From assembly GCF_946479755.1 (NCBI RefSeq), contig NZ_CAMLHC010000002.1, positions 310,001 to 374,000 of the forward strand: DNA of 64,000 bases, in the 5' to 3' direction. Below, one piece after another: positions 16,250 to 27,600 of the stretch; position 1 is the stretch's first letter; each line of letters begins with the position of its first letter. The position numbers and the translations under genes are program-made. Below the pieces are notes generated by a model that was not told the DNA's origin, did no database searches, and saw nothing but the letters and a program-made list of their open reading frames with translations. The stretch is from an uncultured Chitinophaga sp. (lineage in GTDB: Bacteria; Bacteroidota; Bacteroidia; Chitinophagales; Chitinophagaceae).

Positions 16250-16942
16250 TTATAGCCAGAAATGGTAAAAATACTCAATACGGGCGATATGATACCCACA
16301 TTTTTGATACAGGTTACAGGCAGGCGTATTGGCGCCTTGCGTCACCACCTGCAGCTGATGATATCCCTGCTGATGGGCCCATGCTTCGGCAGCGGCCATG
16401 AGTGCCATTCCTACGCCTTTTCCGCGGGAGGCGGGGTCTACAGCCACCAGGCCTATATCGCCTTTACCGCCTTTTTCACCTAAAGTGATCAGGCCGGAAA
16501 GCAGTTCCTGCTGCCGGTATACCAGTACTTCTTTTGCTATCTTCCTGTTCACGGAATTAATGACCCACAGGCGATATAATTCTTTGTAGGTCTCTGCCTC
16601 AAAGTTATCATCTACCTTAAACCTGGAATAAACACCACTTTCAATGCCAAGCCGGATAAGGGCTTCTTCGGCTGGGGGGGTGGTGTAACTGCTGATAAAA
16701 GGGGAGGGGGCAACCGGCCCTTCAACGTTTTTTTCGAAAGTGGTTTTGATGTCAGCCAGCCGGCCGTTGTAAGTGTCCAGGAGGGCGGCTCCGGTTTCAT
16801 CGGCTGCTGCAAGATATACCAGCCGGGCCTTGCCTTTCAGGTCCGACAGGCATTGCGCAACATCGGCGTGGCCGCTCTGTATCCGGTATACTTCAAAGCC
16901 AAAAAAATCGCTGTCCCAGGGGAGTCTTTCGTACGGCATCAT
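16250..16942 (-). CDS. WecD-like GNAT acetyltransferase (dTDP-fucosamine acetylation)
   Basis: A 230-residue protein. Its opening (PYERLPWDSDFFGFEVYRI) is typical of WecD-like enzymes, which acetylate the 4-amino group of dTDP-4-amino-4,6-dideoxygalactose to give dTDP-Fuc4NAc. The C-terminal GNAT domain has the acetyl-CoA loop (VDPASRGKGVGMALMAAAE) and the final ANTPACNLYQKCGYHIARIEYFYHFWL motif. Two adjacent ATG codons open the frame. It lies between the WecF-like and WecE-like genes on the same strand, with gaps of only 10 and 28 bases. Confidence 0.85.
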   Translation of the reverse strand: MMPYERLPWDSDFFGFEVYRIQSGHADVAQCLSDLKGKARLVYLAAADETGAALLDTYNGRLADIKTTFEKNVEGPVAPSPFISSYTTPPAEEALIRLGIESGVYSRFKVDDNFEAETYKELYRLWVINSVNRKIAKEVLVYRQQELLSGLITLGEKGGKGDIGLVAVDPASRGKGVGMALMAAAEAWAHQQGYHQLQVVTQGANTPACNLYQKCGYHIARIEYFYHFWL

Positions 16943-16952
16943 GTTATGTCTT

Positions 16953-18134
16953 TTAATTACCGGCCAGCGTTTCTTTTAACACCCGCATCTTTTCCTCCTG
17001 GTCAAACAGCTGATCCACGATGGTAATGTTCCGCTGTATCTCTCCGGCGGTGAGTGGCCTGGAAAATGCTTCAAAAGAGAGGCTGCTGATATCCGCTGAA
17101 TCAAATACCGTAGCGTGATTGTTCTTTAGCAGTCCGTAGGTGGTGCTGTTGTGGTGCACAAAGACTTTTTTACCCCTGTACAGCAACGCCAGCGTGTTGC
17201 CTGCCGCCTGCGGGCGGTAGTGGTACATCACGGCGACATCCACTTCATCCAGTTGTTTATAGTATTCGTCCCTTGGTAAAAATCCTCTCAGCGCCCTTAC
17301 CTTCTCCTTACCGAAGATGGCGACGGCCCGCTGTTCAACGAAATCGGCATAGGCGCCGTCGCGGTAACTCAGCGGGATGACCAGTTTAACAGGATCGTTT
17401 TTAAATACCGACAATGCTTCGAGTGCTTCGATGTGATTGTTGGTAATGGTATCGGAATTGCCCAGCAAAATGGTCGTATACGGCCTTTTTTCGCCAGGGT
17501 CCTGTACCGGCGTAGTGTTCTCCGGTTTCGGATTAAAGTTGTAAAAGAAATATTTGTAGGCGACCTGGGTGGTATAATGCTGTTTGATCCAGTCATGGTC
17601 CAGCAGGTTCCAGTTGAGGAAATAGTTGAGCCGTTCAAAGAACAGCGCCCGTGTATGGGCTATTTCCCGTTGTTCGCGTTTATAGCGGATATATCGTTTG
17701 GCGAAGGAACGATAGAGTTTTTTAGGCTTCAGCAGGTTCCATTGCACGGGATCGTGTTCCTCGTGTTTTTCGAAGTATGGCAGGCTTAACGGCCCGTATA
17801 TCGTGTGTTTGAAGCGGCTTACCGGTATTTCCACAATATCGCCGCCCCAGAAAAACAACCCGAGCGGAATGTTTTTGTCCAGTGTCAGCACAAACCGGAT
17901 GGCGCTTTCAGAGGCCCAGTGAATGAATACTTTGTCTTTCAGGGAAATGTTTTTCACCAGTTCACTGAACGCAGGCGTATAGTGTGGCGCGAAATGTACA
18001 CGATCGGACCTAACATGTTTGGCCTGTTCCTTTACGGCATCGATAATAAAAATATTCTTCCCCGGCGCTACCTGCTCGGCATCCTTAATGAAATCGTCGA
18101 TGAACTTATCGTCAATCATCAAATGATAATTCAT
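16953..18134 (-). CDS. WecF-like Fuc4NAc transferase
   Basis: A 393-residue glycosyltransferase resembling WecF (TDP-Fuc4NAc:lipid II Fuc4NAc transferase, family GT56). Features include the early HWASESAIRFVLTLDKNIPLG and FFWGGDIVE blocks, the nucleotide-sugar region TTILLGNSDTITNNHIEALE, and the late RGFLPRDEYYKQLDEVDVAVMYHYRPQAAGN block. It probably acts at the cytoplasmic face of the inner membrane on an undecaprenyl-linked acceptor. First gene of the Fuc4NAc operon. A full enterobacterial common antigen set (WecA, Wzx, Wzy) is not present in the window, so the acceptor is unknown. Confidence 0.85.
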   Translation of the reverse strand: MNYHLMIDDKFIDDFIKDAEQVAPGKNIFIIDAVKEQAKHVRSDRVHFAPHYTPAFSELVKNISLKDKVFIHWASESAIRFVLTLDKNIPLGLFFWGGDIVEIPVSRFKHTIYGPLSLPYFEKHEEHDPVQWNLLKPKKLYRSFAKRYIRYKREQREIAHTRALFFERLNYFLNWNLLDHDWIKQHYTTQVAYKYFFYNFNPKPENTTPVQDPGEKRPYTTILLGNSDTITNNHIEALEALSVFKNDPVKLVIPLSYRDGAYADFVEQRAVAIFGKEKVRALRGFLPRDEYYKQLDEVDVAVMYHYRPQAAGNTLALLYRGKKVFVHHNSTTYGLLKNNHATVFDSADISSLSFEAFSRPLTAGEIQRNITIVDQLFDQEEKMRVLKETLAGN

Positions 18135-18664
18135 TCCTCTTGCATTTCTGTTTTAATGTGAACAACCTGCCATCGTGAATGGAATGCCTGTTGTTTCCCG
18201 GTACAGGAGGGCAAATATAACTAAAGCGGCCAAATTTCAGCCGTTCCGGAGGGTTTTCTGCCGCAGGGCCTTGCCCTGCAAGGGCTTTGACAGCAGACAC
18301 CGCTTGCCCGGACCTTTGGAAAAAGGGTGCCGTGCTTCCCCCCGAAGGCGGCCTGCCGCGGGCGGGCAGGAACAGGGACTGTCGGGAAACTTATCTTCTC
18401 TCCTGTGAACATAATCCCTTTTTTACTGTTGTAGTATTTGCAATGATACTGCAGTGGATTCCGATGTATGTAGAGGCAGGTATCATCCCCGATTCACAGA
18501 ACCGACATGGTTATAGCGCAGCAAAAACTAAATTCGGATGCCATGGAGCATGCGCAGGATTCCTTTTCCTCACCACCTTGCGAAAGCCATGATCCCCGCC
18601 AGCGATAAGCATGTTGGGACGTTCCCCTGAGAGAAAACCAAGTTATTCTACAAACCCAGCTATT
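18135..18664. other. 530-base gap between Fuc4NAc operon and giant gene
   Basis: No convincing gene was found; the short frames here have no recognisable protein features. The left end holds a possible minus-strand -7 element (TATATTTG, 18219 to 18212) for the Fuc4NAc operon. Near 18350 a GC-rich hairpin (CCTGCC/GGCAGG) is present. No promoter matching both consensus elements was found for the giant gene. Confidence 0.4.
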
Positions 18665-21600
18665 ATGGTAAAGAAGCTGTCCATTTGTGTAAATGTTCAG
18701 AGTGTTATTTCCCGTGTTGTAAAACAATGTTGTTGTGTATTGTTGTTGCTGTTGGCAGGGAGTTACGTGAAAGCCCAGCAGTGTACAGGGTCCCTCGGTG
18801 ATCCTGTTTTTAAGGAAACGTTCGGTGAGGCGGCTACCGCTGCCAGGCCTACGCTGGGGCCCCCGCTGCCGGCGGGCATCACCACCTATACCTACTACGC
18901 TCCCGGCGTAGGGTCACGGCCTACCGGCCCTTACCCCGGCCAGTATACGATCAGTAACACCACACGGGGCTACAACAACATTTACTTTGTGGACCGGCCG
19001 GACCATACCACGACCAGCGGCCGTGGTTTCTGCATGGTGGTGGACGCCAATGCCACCCCGGACAAGTTCTACGAACGTACCATCACCGGTCTTTGTGCCG
19101 GCACCACGTTCGAGTTTTCCGCCTGGATCATGAATATCAACCCCAGTGGTGGCGTAGCGCAGCCCAGCCTGCGTTTTGACATTGTAGACGCTAATAACCC
19201 CAACGGTCCTGTCATCAAATCTGTATCTACCGGGGTGGTACCCTTCCAGTCCCCCGGTACCTGGGTGCGGCAGGCCGGTATCTTCCAGATGCCGTCTACC
19301 ACCAGCGCCGTGATCCTGCGCATTTTCAGCAATACGCCCAGCAGCAATGGCAACGACCTCGCGCTGGACGATATCGCGTTCGCGGCCTGCGGCCCTCCGA
19401 TCGCTTTTGCACAGACTACCGGCGTAGTATGTGCCGGCGGTACCGGTGGGTTCTCTGTGAGCCTGCCTGCGGGAAGTTATTCCAACTACTATTTCCAGTT
19501 GCAGAAAAGAGCACTGGGAACGACCACCTGGGCCAACGAAGGTGGAGTGATCAACAACCAGGGTAACAACCAGTATACTTTCAGCGTCCCCAACGCCCGC
19601 GCAGGTTTTGAATACCGTGTGGTGGCTGCCGGCGGTATGGCAGAAATGAACAATGTGAGCTGCCGCGTGGTGTCTCAACCGGTAGAGCTGAAAGTGATCG
19701 ACTATACAACGGCTATCAACGGACCCGCCACTATCTGTTATAATACCAGCGCCGCCCTGACGGCCACCGTAACCCCCAAAGCAGGTACCGGCACTCCTTC
19801 CTCCGGTTTCGCCTATACGTGGGAAACCAGCGCCGACGGCGTTGGCGGATGGACCGTTGTCGCCGGACAAACCGGTGCTACGCTGAATACCGGTGCGCTG
19901 ACCGCCAGCCGCTATTACCGGGTAACCGCCACCGTTAGCGGCTGTTCCGGCGATGGCGCCTCCAGCCCTTTCAGGGTGGTGGTCAACCCCAATATTGCCG
20001 TCAACATAGGAACGGTCAACCCGGTATGCCAGGGCACCGCCTTGTTCAGTATACCCTATACCGTTACCTCCGGCAATGCCAACGTTTTCGGCATCACGTC
20101 TGCGGACATGCCCGGCTTTAGCCCTGTCACCAACGCGGCACTGGGCGGATCGCCCATCAATGTGGTGATACCCACCAATGTGGCGCCGGGGACTTACCAT
20201 TTTACCATCACGTTCCGGCACCAGGCCAGCGGTTGTTCGGCATCCTACCCGGTGACGCTGGTCGTCAGCCCACCGCCTACCACCGCCACTGTAGGGCCTA
20301 ACCAGCAACTGTGCGGCACCAGCAATACCACCCTCACCGGTAATACGCCTGCCGCCGGCACCGGCATGTGGACGCAGGTGAGCGGTCCGGGCATCGCAAC
20401 GTTTGACAACCGGCAGGCGCCCAACGCCAATGTGTCCGGACTGGTGCCCGGCACCTACACTTTCCGCTGGACGATCACCAGCGGCGCCTGCCCGCCTTCC
20501 TACGCTGATTTACAGGTAACGGCATACGGTAATACCACCCTCCCCGACGCGGGGCCTGACTCCACCCAGTACAACTCCGGCGTGTTTCACATGCAGGCCA
20601 ATACCCCTACGGTCGGCACCGGCAAATGGGTGGTCATCAGCGGTAACCCCGTCATCGCCGATCCCACCGATCCGCATACGACCATCACCATACCACCCAA
20701 TACCAGCGCCACGCTGGCATGGACCATCACCAACCAGGCCTGCCCGCCGCTGCCCGATGAAGTCACTATCACCTATGTGAGCCGTGCAGACATCCAGGCC
20801 ACCAAAGAAATACTTGAACAAGGGCCTTATATCGCCGGCCAGGCGCTCGTCTACCGTATGGTGATCACCAATGCCGGCCCGAGTAACGCCACCGGCGTAA
20901 AGATCACGGATCCGCTGCCCGCCGGATTTGCGGCCGGCAACGTGTCTGTTGCCAGCACCGGCGCGGCCCAGATCACGCAAAACAACAGCACCAACACTAA
21001 TATCGACGTGACGGCAGACATCCCCACGGGCAACGCTGTCATCACTATCACCGTATCGGGAAAGATACAGTCGTCCTTTGAAGGAGACCTGGTCAATACC
21101 GTAACGGCCGTATCGCCGGTAGTACCCGACCCTGACGGCGCCTCCGCCACTGTAACGGTGCCGGTCATACGCCGCCCTTACTTTGATGTGGTGAAAAGTG
21201 CTCCCGCCATGGCGATCGCCGGGGAGTCCATCCGCTTCGGCATTATTGCGCAAAACAGCGGACTGGGAGACGCCCGTGCCGCCGTGCTGACAGACGTGAT
21301 CTCCTCCAAACTGACTAATGTCAGCTGGACCGCCACCGCCACCGGTAAGGTGAGCATCCTTTCCGGCGCCACCGGCACAGGCAACAACCTGCGCATCGTG
21401 GCCGACTACCCCGGCGGCGACACGCCGGCAGACACCGGTAAGATCTATATCAGTGTAACCGGTACCGTAGATGCCGGTGCCACCGGTAGTATCGACAACG
21501 TGGCGAGGGTAACTCCCACCGAAACGTCCGTAGGTGATTTTACCTCCAATACCACCAACACGGTGATCAGCAGCAGTCCCGGACTGGTGATCGACAAGAG

Positions 21601-24600
21601 CCGCACCACGCCGGTGATCGCCATCGCGGGTACACCGGTACAATACGTGATCACGCTGATCAATAATGGTCCGAGCAATGCCGTGCAAACCGTTATCACC
21701 GACGCTGTGCCGGCGGCTATACAGCAGGTACAATGGACCGCTACCGCACAGGGCAGCGCGGCAGTAACGGCCGGCGCCTCCGGTACCGGCAACCAGGTAC
21801 GGGTCACCGGCAATATCCCCGCCGGTTCTTCCAATATCATCACCATCCGCGTGTCCGGCGTGATCAGCGCCGACTATTCCGGCACGCTCTCCAATACCGT
21901 CACCGCTACGCCTGCAGAACCAGGCGTGCCTCCTGTCTCCGATACCGACGTGGCTACTGTGCAGAAAGCCGTGAAACTCACCATCGTGAAAAACGGTCCG
22001 GCAACAGCTGTTCCGGGGCAACAGATCTCTTATACGATCGATGTGGACAACGAAGGACCTTCCAATTCCACCGCCACCACCATCAGCGATGTGATCCCCG
22101 CTTCCCTGTACAACGTCACCTGGACGGCCAGCGAGACCACCGGCACTGCTACCATCACCAGCGGCGCTACCGGCAGCGGCAACCAGTTGAGCGTAACCGC
22201 CAATATGGCGGCAAAAGCGGCCATCCGTATCGTAGTGCGTGCAACCATTTTACCGCCCACCTACAATCCCATCCACAACACCGCCGTGGTAACACCATCA
22301 GAGCCCGGCTTCCCGCCGGTAACCTCCAATGAGGTGATCACCACCGTGAACCCGCAGGCGGCGCTGACGATCAGCAAAACAGGCCCGGATACCGCTACTG
22401 CCGGTAGTTCGGTATCCTATGTAATTACTGTCGGCAACAACGGCCCCAGCAATGCCCGTGATATGCAGATCAAAGATGCCGTACCGGCATCCCTGCAACA
22501 GGTGACCTGGACCGCCGTCGCCAACGGCAACGCCACCATCGACAACGGCGTCACCGGCAGCGGCAACAACATCGCGCTTTCCGGCGATATCGCCGCCGGC
22601 CGCGGAAATAATATAGTGATCACCGTTAGCGGCAAACTGGACCCCGCCTTCTCCGGTACGCTGACCAACACGGCGATCGTTGTACCTGCTGAAACCGGCA
22701 GCACCGGCGATACCGCCACCAAACAAACCGTTGTCAGAAGACTACCGCAGATAACCATCACCAAAGCCGCTGTAGACGGCGTGCTGGCTGGCGACAGTGT
22801 GACGTATACCATTGAAGTGGCCAACGCCGGCGCCTCCGATGCGCAGAACCTGGTGGTCACCGACGTGGTACCCGCCACACTGAGCGGCGTACGGTGGACC
22901 GCACGCGTACAGGGCCAGGCCGCCATCACCGCCGGCGCCAGCGGTACCGGCAACAATGTGCGGGTAACCGGCAACATTCCCGCCGGCAGCGCCAATAAAC
23001 TGGTGATCGTCATTACCGGTAAAACAGATCCCGGCTTCTCCGGCAGTATCATCAACCATGCTACCGCCACACCTTCCGAACCGGTGCCACCGGTAACAGC
23101 TACACAGACAGTAGTGGTGAGGAAGCTGCCTGCCATCAGGGTGACCAAAGCCGGCCCCACCTCGCTGAACGCCGGCGAACGCATCACCTACACCGTGTTG
23201 ATCACCAATACCAGTGTGTCTGATGCAGACAACCTGGTGATCGAAGACATCGTGCCTGCGGCGGTAACCCAGACCACCTGGTCCGCTATTAGCAACGGCG
23301 CCGCCGTTATCAACAGTGGCGGTACCGGTACCGGCAACACCGTACGAATCAACGCCAACATCCCCGGTGGCAGCACCGGTAACAGTATATCGGTAACTAT
23401 CACCGGCATCGTGGACCCTGCTTTCTCCGGCAGTTTCACCAATGTGGCTACGGCACAGCCTTCCGAGGTGGGCGCACAACCCGCCGTGTCCGGACCGGTG
23501 GTGACCACCGTCGTACAACGGCCATCCCTGCACGTAGTGAAGACAGGGCCTTCCACTGCCAGCGCCGGAGATAACGTACGTTATCTCCTGACTGTGACCA
23601 ATACCGGTCCGTCCAACGCGCTCAACGCGCTCATCGCCGACCAGCTGCCGGCATTGCTCACTAATGTGAGCTGGAACGCTACCGCAGCAGGTGGCGCTGC
23701 CATCCTCACCGGCGCTACCGGTAGCGGCAACAGCCTGCAGGTGACCGCCGATATCCCGGTGACGACAGGTACCGTCAACATTGTTGTAACCGGCACCATC
23801 CCGGCGGCAACACTGGCCGGCACCATCCGCAACGTGGCAACGGCAGATCCGAAAGTGACAGGCTTACCGCCCGTGCCTTCTGATACCGTTACTACCGTCA
23901 TCAGCCAGCGGCCAAGGCTCATTATCCAGAAAAATGCACCTGCCAGCTGGAGCGCGGGCGAGTATATCATCTACGGTGTGAAAGTGGAAAACGCCGGTCC
24001 GAGCGATGCGCGGGCGACCGCGATCACCGACGCCATCCCGGCTACTATCGTGAATCCTACCTGGACCGCCACGGCCAACGGCACGGCGGTTATTACCAGC
24101 GGCGCTACCGGCACGGGCAACCAGCTGAACGTAGTAGCAGATATTCCGGCCGGTACAGGCAACAGCGTGACTATCCTCATCGCCGGAAGGGTACAGAGCG
24201 ACTTCGCCGGTGTGATCTCCAACACCGCTACCGCTACGCCGGCAGAACCCAACGTGCCGCCGGTAAGCTCCAATGTATCTACCAATATCAGTCGCAGGGC
24301 AAGACTGGAAATACATAAAACAGGGCCTGCTACCACAACGGCGGGTAACAGTATCGCCTATACGCTGGAAGTGCTGAATAACGGCCCTAGTGATGCAAAT
24401 AACATCACCATTAAAGATGCGGTTCCGGCGGGCATACTCAACGCCACCTGGACGGCCACCGCTTCCGGCGGCGCCAGTCTTACTTCCGCTGGTACCGGCA
24501 CGCAGGATGTGCTGGTGAACGGTAACATCCCCGTCACCCCGGGCGCGAAAATCACCGTTCAGATAAATGGTAAAGTAGATCCTGATTACGCATTGCCCAA

Positions 24601-27600
24601 TATCACCAACGTAGCGATCGCGCTCAACGACCCGTCCTTCGCCACACCGGCAGGGGATACGGCTTCGGTGGTAACGACGATCAACCGCGTGGCCAATCTG
24701 CGTATCGTGAAGAGCGGTCCGGCCAACCAGGGCGCGGGTGAGCCGATGCAGTACACACTGCAGGTACAGAACGATGGTCCTTCCAATGTACAGGGTGCCC
24801 GTATCGAGGACGTACTGCCGTCAACGTTACTCAACAGCGCCTGGGTGGTGACCGGCACCGGCGGCGTGTCTAACATTACGCCCACCAGTGGTACCGGTAA
24901 TGTGAATGTTACCGCCGACATTCCCGCAGGAAATGGCACTCTGAAGGTAACGGTCACGGGCATACTCAGTCCCGCGCTGGTGAACGGTGCCACCGTCACC
25001 AATACCGGCACGGTATCACTGCCGGCCGGCAGCACCATCACCGATCCGAACCTGTCAGATAACACCAGCACCGTGGCAACCACAGTAGATAATGATCCGG
25101 TAGTACGCATCGCGAAAACCGGTCCTGCTGTGGTAAACGTAGGAGACACGATCCAGTACCGCGTTGTGGTGACCAACGGTGGTTCCGGTAATATTACCGG
25201 CGCGCTCATCACCGACCAGGTACCGGCAGACGTCACCGTTACCTCCTGGGGCGCCGCTGCCACTGACAGCGCGCAGGTGACCGGACCCACCACCGGCACC
25301 GGGAATAACATCAGTACTACCGCCAACATCCCGGTAGGAAACAGTAATATGATCATCATCCTGATCAATGGCGTCGTCAACAAAACATCCAATACCTCTT
25401 TCACCAATACAGCCGTGGTAACGGCGGGAGCCAACAAACAAAGCTCCATCACCACCACCGTCAACCAGTCCACCGACGTGAGCATCGTGAAGAGCGGCCC
25501 GCAACAGGTAACCGCAGGGGAAACCGTGAACTACACGCTCCGGGTATTCAACGCCGGCCCGGTAGATGTGGAATCACTGGTCATCACCGACCAGGTACCG
25601 GCTGCAGTGACCAACGTTACCTGGAAGGCCGTGGTAACGGGTACCGGTGAAGTCATCGGCGCACAGGAAATAGACAGCGCCGGTAGTAACATCATCATCC
25701 CGGGTAAACTGGCCGCCGGTAGCAGCAATTACATCACCGTATATATCAGCGGCACCGTCAGCGGCAGCGCTACTTCCGGCAGCATCGCCAATACCGCCAA
25801 TGTGGCTGTTAATAATGTGACCGATTATAATCCGGCCAATAACACCAGCACGCTGACAACAACTATCGGCCGCAGCACCGGTCTGCAGATACGGAAGAGC
25901 GGCCCTGTGCAGGCACAGGCAGGCAATACCATTACCTACCAGGTGGTGGTGACTAACAGCGGCCCGTCCGACGCCACCGGCGTAAACATCTCGGATGTGG
26001 TGCCGGCCCAGGTGGAAAATGTGAGCTGGGAAGCAGGGGTCACCGGCGCCGCTACCATCACCGGGCCGTATAACGGAACGGGCAGCAACGTGGCCACTAC
26101 CGCTGATATTCCCGGTGGTGCGGGCAACAGCGTGGCGATCACCATTACGGGTACACTGAACGATGATTTCGCCGGTACGGTACTCAACGTAGCTACTGCC
26201 AGCAGCAGCGAATCACCTGCAGTGAACGACCAGGTAACCACCACGGTGACCAAACAATCCGACGTACAGGCACATAAGAGTGGTCCGGCCACCATCACGG
26301 CCGGCGATAAGATCACTTACCTGATCACGGTAACAAATAACGGCCCTGCCTTCGCCCGTGGCCTCACCATCGTAGATTCTATTGACACGCGTATCACCGG
26401 CGTTACCTGGACCACCAGCACTACGGGCAATGCGAACGTGACCAGCGGCGCTACCGGCAGCGGTAATCATCTCAATGTGACAGCAGACATCCCGGCTAAT
26501 GACAGTGCGGCTGTGACCATCACCATCACCGGCACGGTAAGGCCCAATGCTACCAATACGATCAGTAACAAGGCAACGGTCACTTCTCCCGATCCGCAGA
26601 CACCGACCGTGGTGACACCGCCGGTGATCACAGAAGTGGTACAGCGTCCGGAGCTCACCATCAGCAAAAGCGGTCCGCAGCAACTCAATGCCGGCGAAAC
26701 CATCAGCTACTGGCTGGACATCACCAATAAAGGCCTGAGTAACGCCAGGCAGGCGGTTCTCAGCGACCAGGTGCCTGCCAGCGTAAAACAGGTCAGCTGG
26801 CAGGTGCTAGCCATTACCCCCGGCGGGTCTGTCTTCTTTACACCGGGCGGCGGCAACAACGTACATGCAACTGTCGATATACCGGCCGGCGGCGGCATCC
26901 GCCTGATGATACAGGGCAAAGTAGATTCCACTTTCTCCGGCACGATCATCAACACCGCTATCATTACACCGGCAGAACCAGGCAACGTGCCGGATTCCTC
27001 CGAAGTACAGACAGATGTATTCCTGAAGCCGTCCGTACAGATCACGAAATCCGGACCGGCCACGCTGCAGTCCGGCCAGACGATCACCTACACTATCATT
27101 GCTAAAAACGATGGCCCCAGTATGGCGACCAATGCCGCTATTTTCGATGCGGTGCCTGCAGCGGTCAGCAACGTTTCCTGGAGCGCGGTAGCTGCCGGCA
27201 ACGCCCTGATCACTGGCCCTGCTAACGGCACGGGCAACCTCGTCAGCCTGACTGCCAGCATACCGCCGGGCGCAACCAACAGTGTAACCGTTACCGTTAA
27301 CGGCACCGTAGATCCGTCCTTCCGGGATACGCTGAATAATACGGCCATCATTACCCCGTCGGAAACAGGCGCCCTGCCCGATACTTCCATACTGGTACAG
27401 ACAGTGGTAACGGCAGCGCCTAAACTGCATATACAGAAAGCCGGTCCGGCTACCGCCACAGCAGGCCAGCCATTACAATACACCCTGCTGGTCAGCAACA
27501 GTGGTTTGAGCAATGCGGTGAACTTCATCGTGACGGACGTAGTGCCCGCCACCCTTACACAGGTTACGTGGAAAGCGGTGGCCAACGGAACAGCGGTGAT

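Noticed and set aside
18287..18592. 101-residue frame in the gap before the giant gene
   Set aside because: No family feature and an odd composition; it looks like non-coding DNA.
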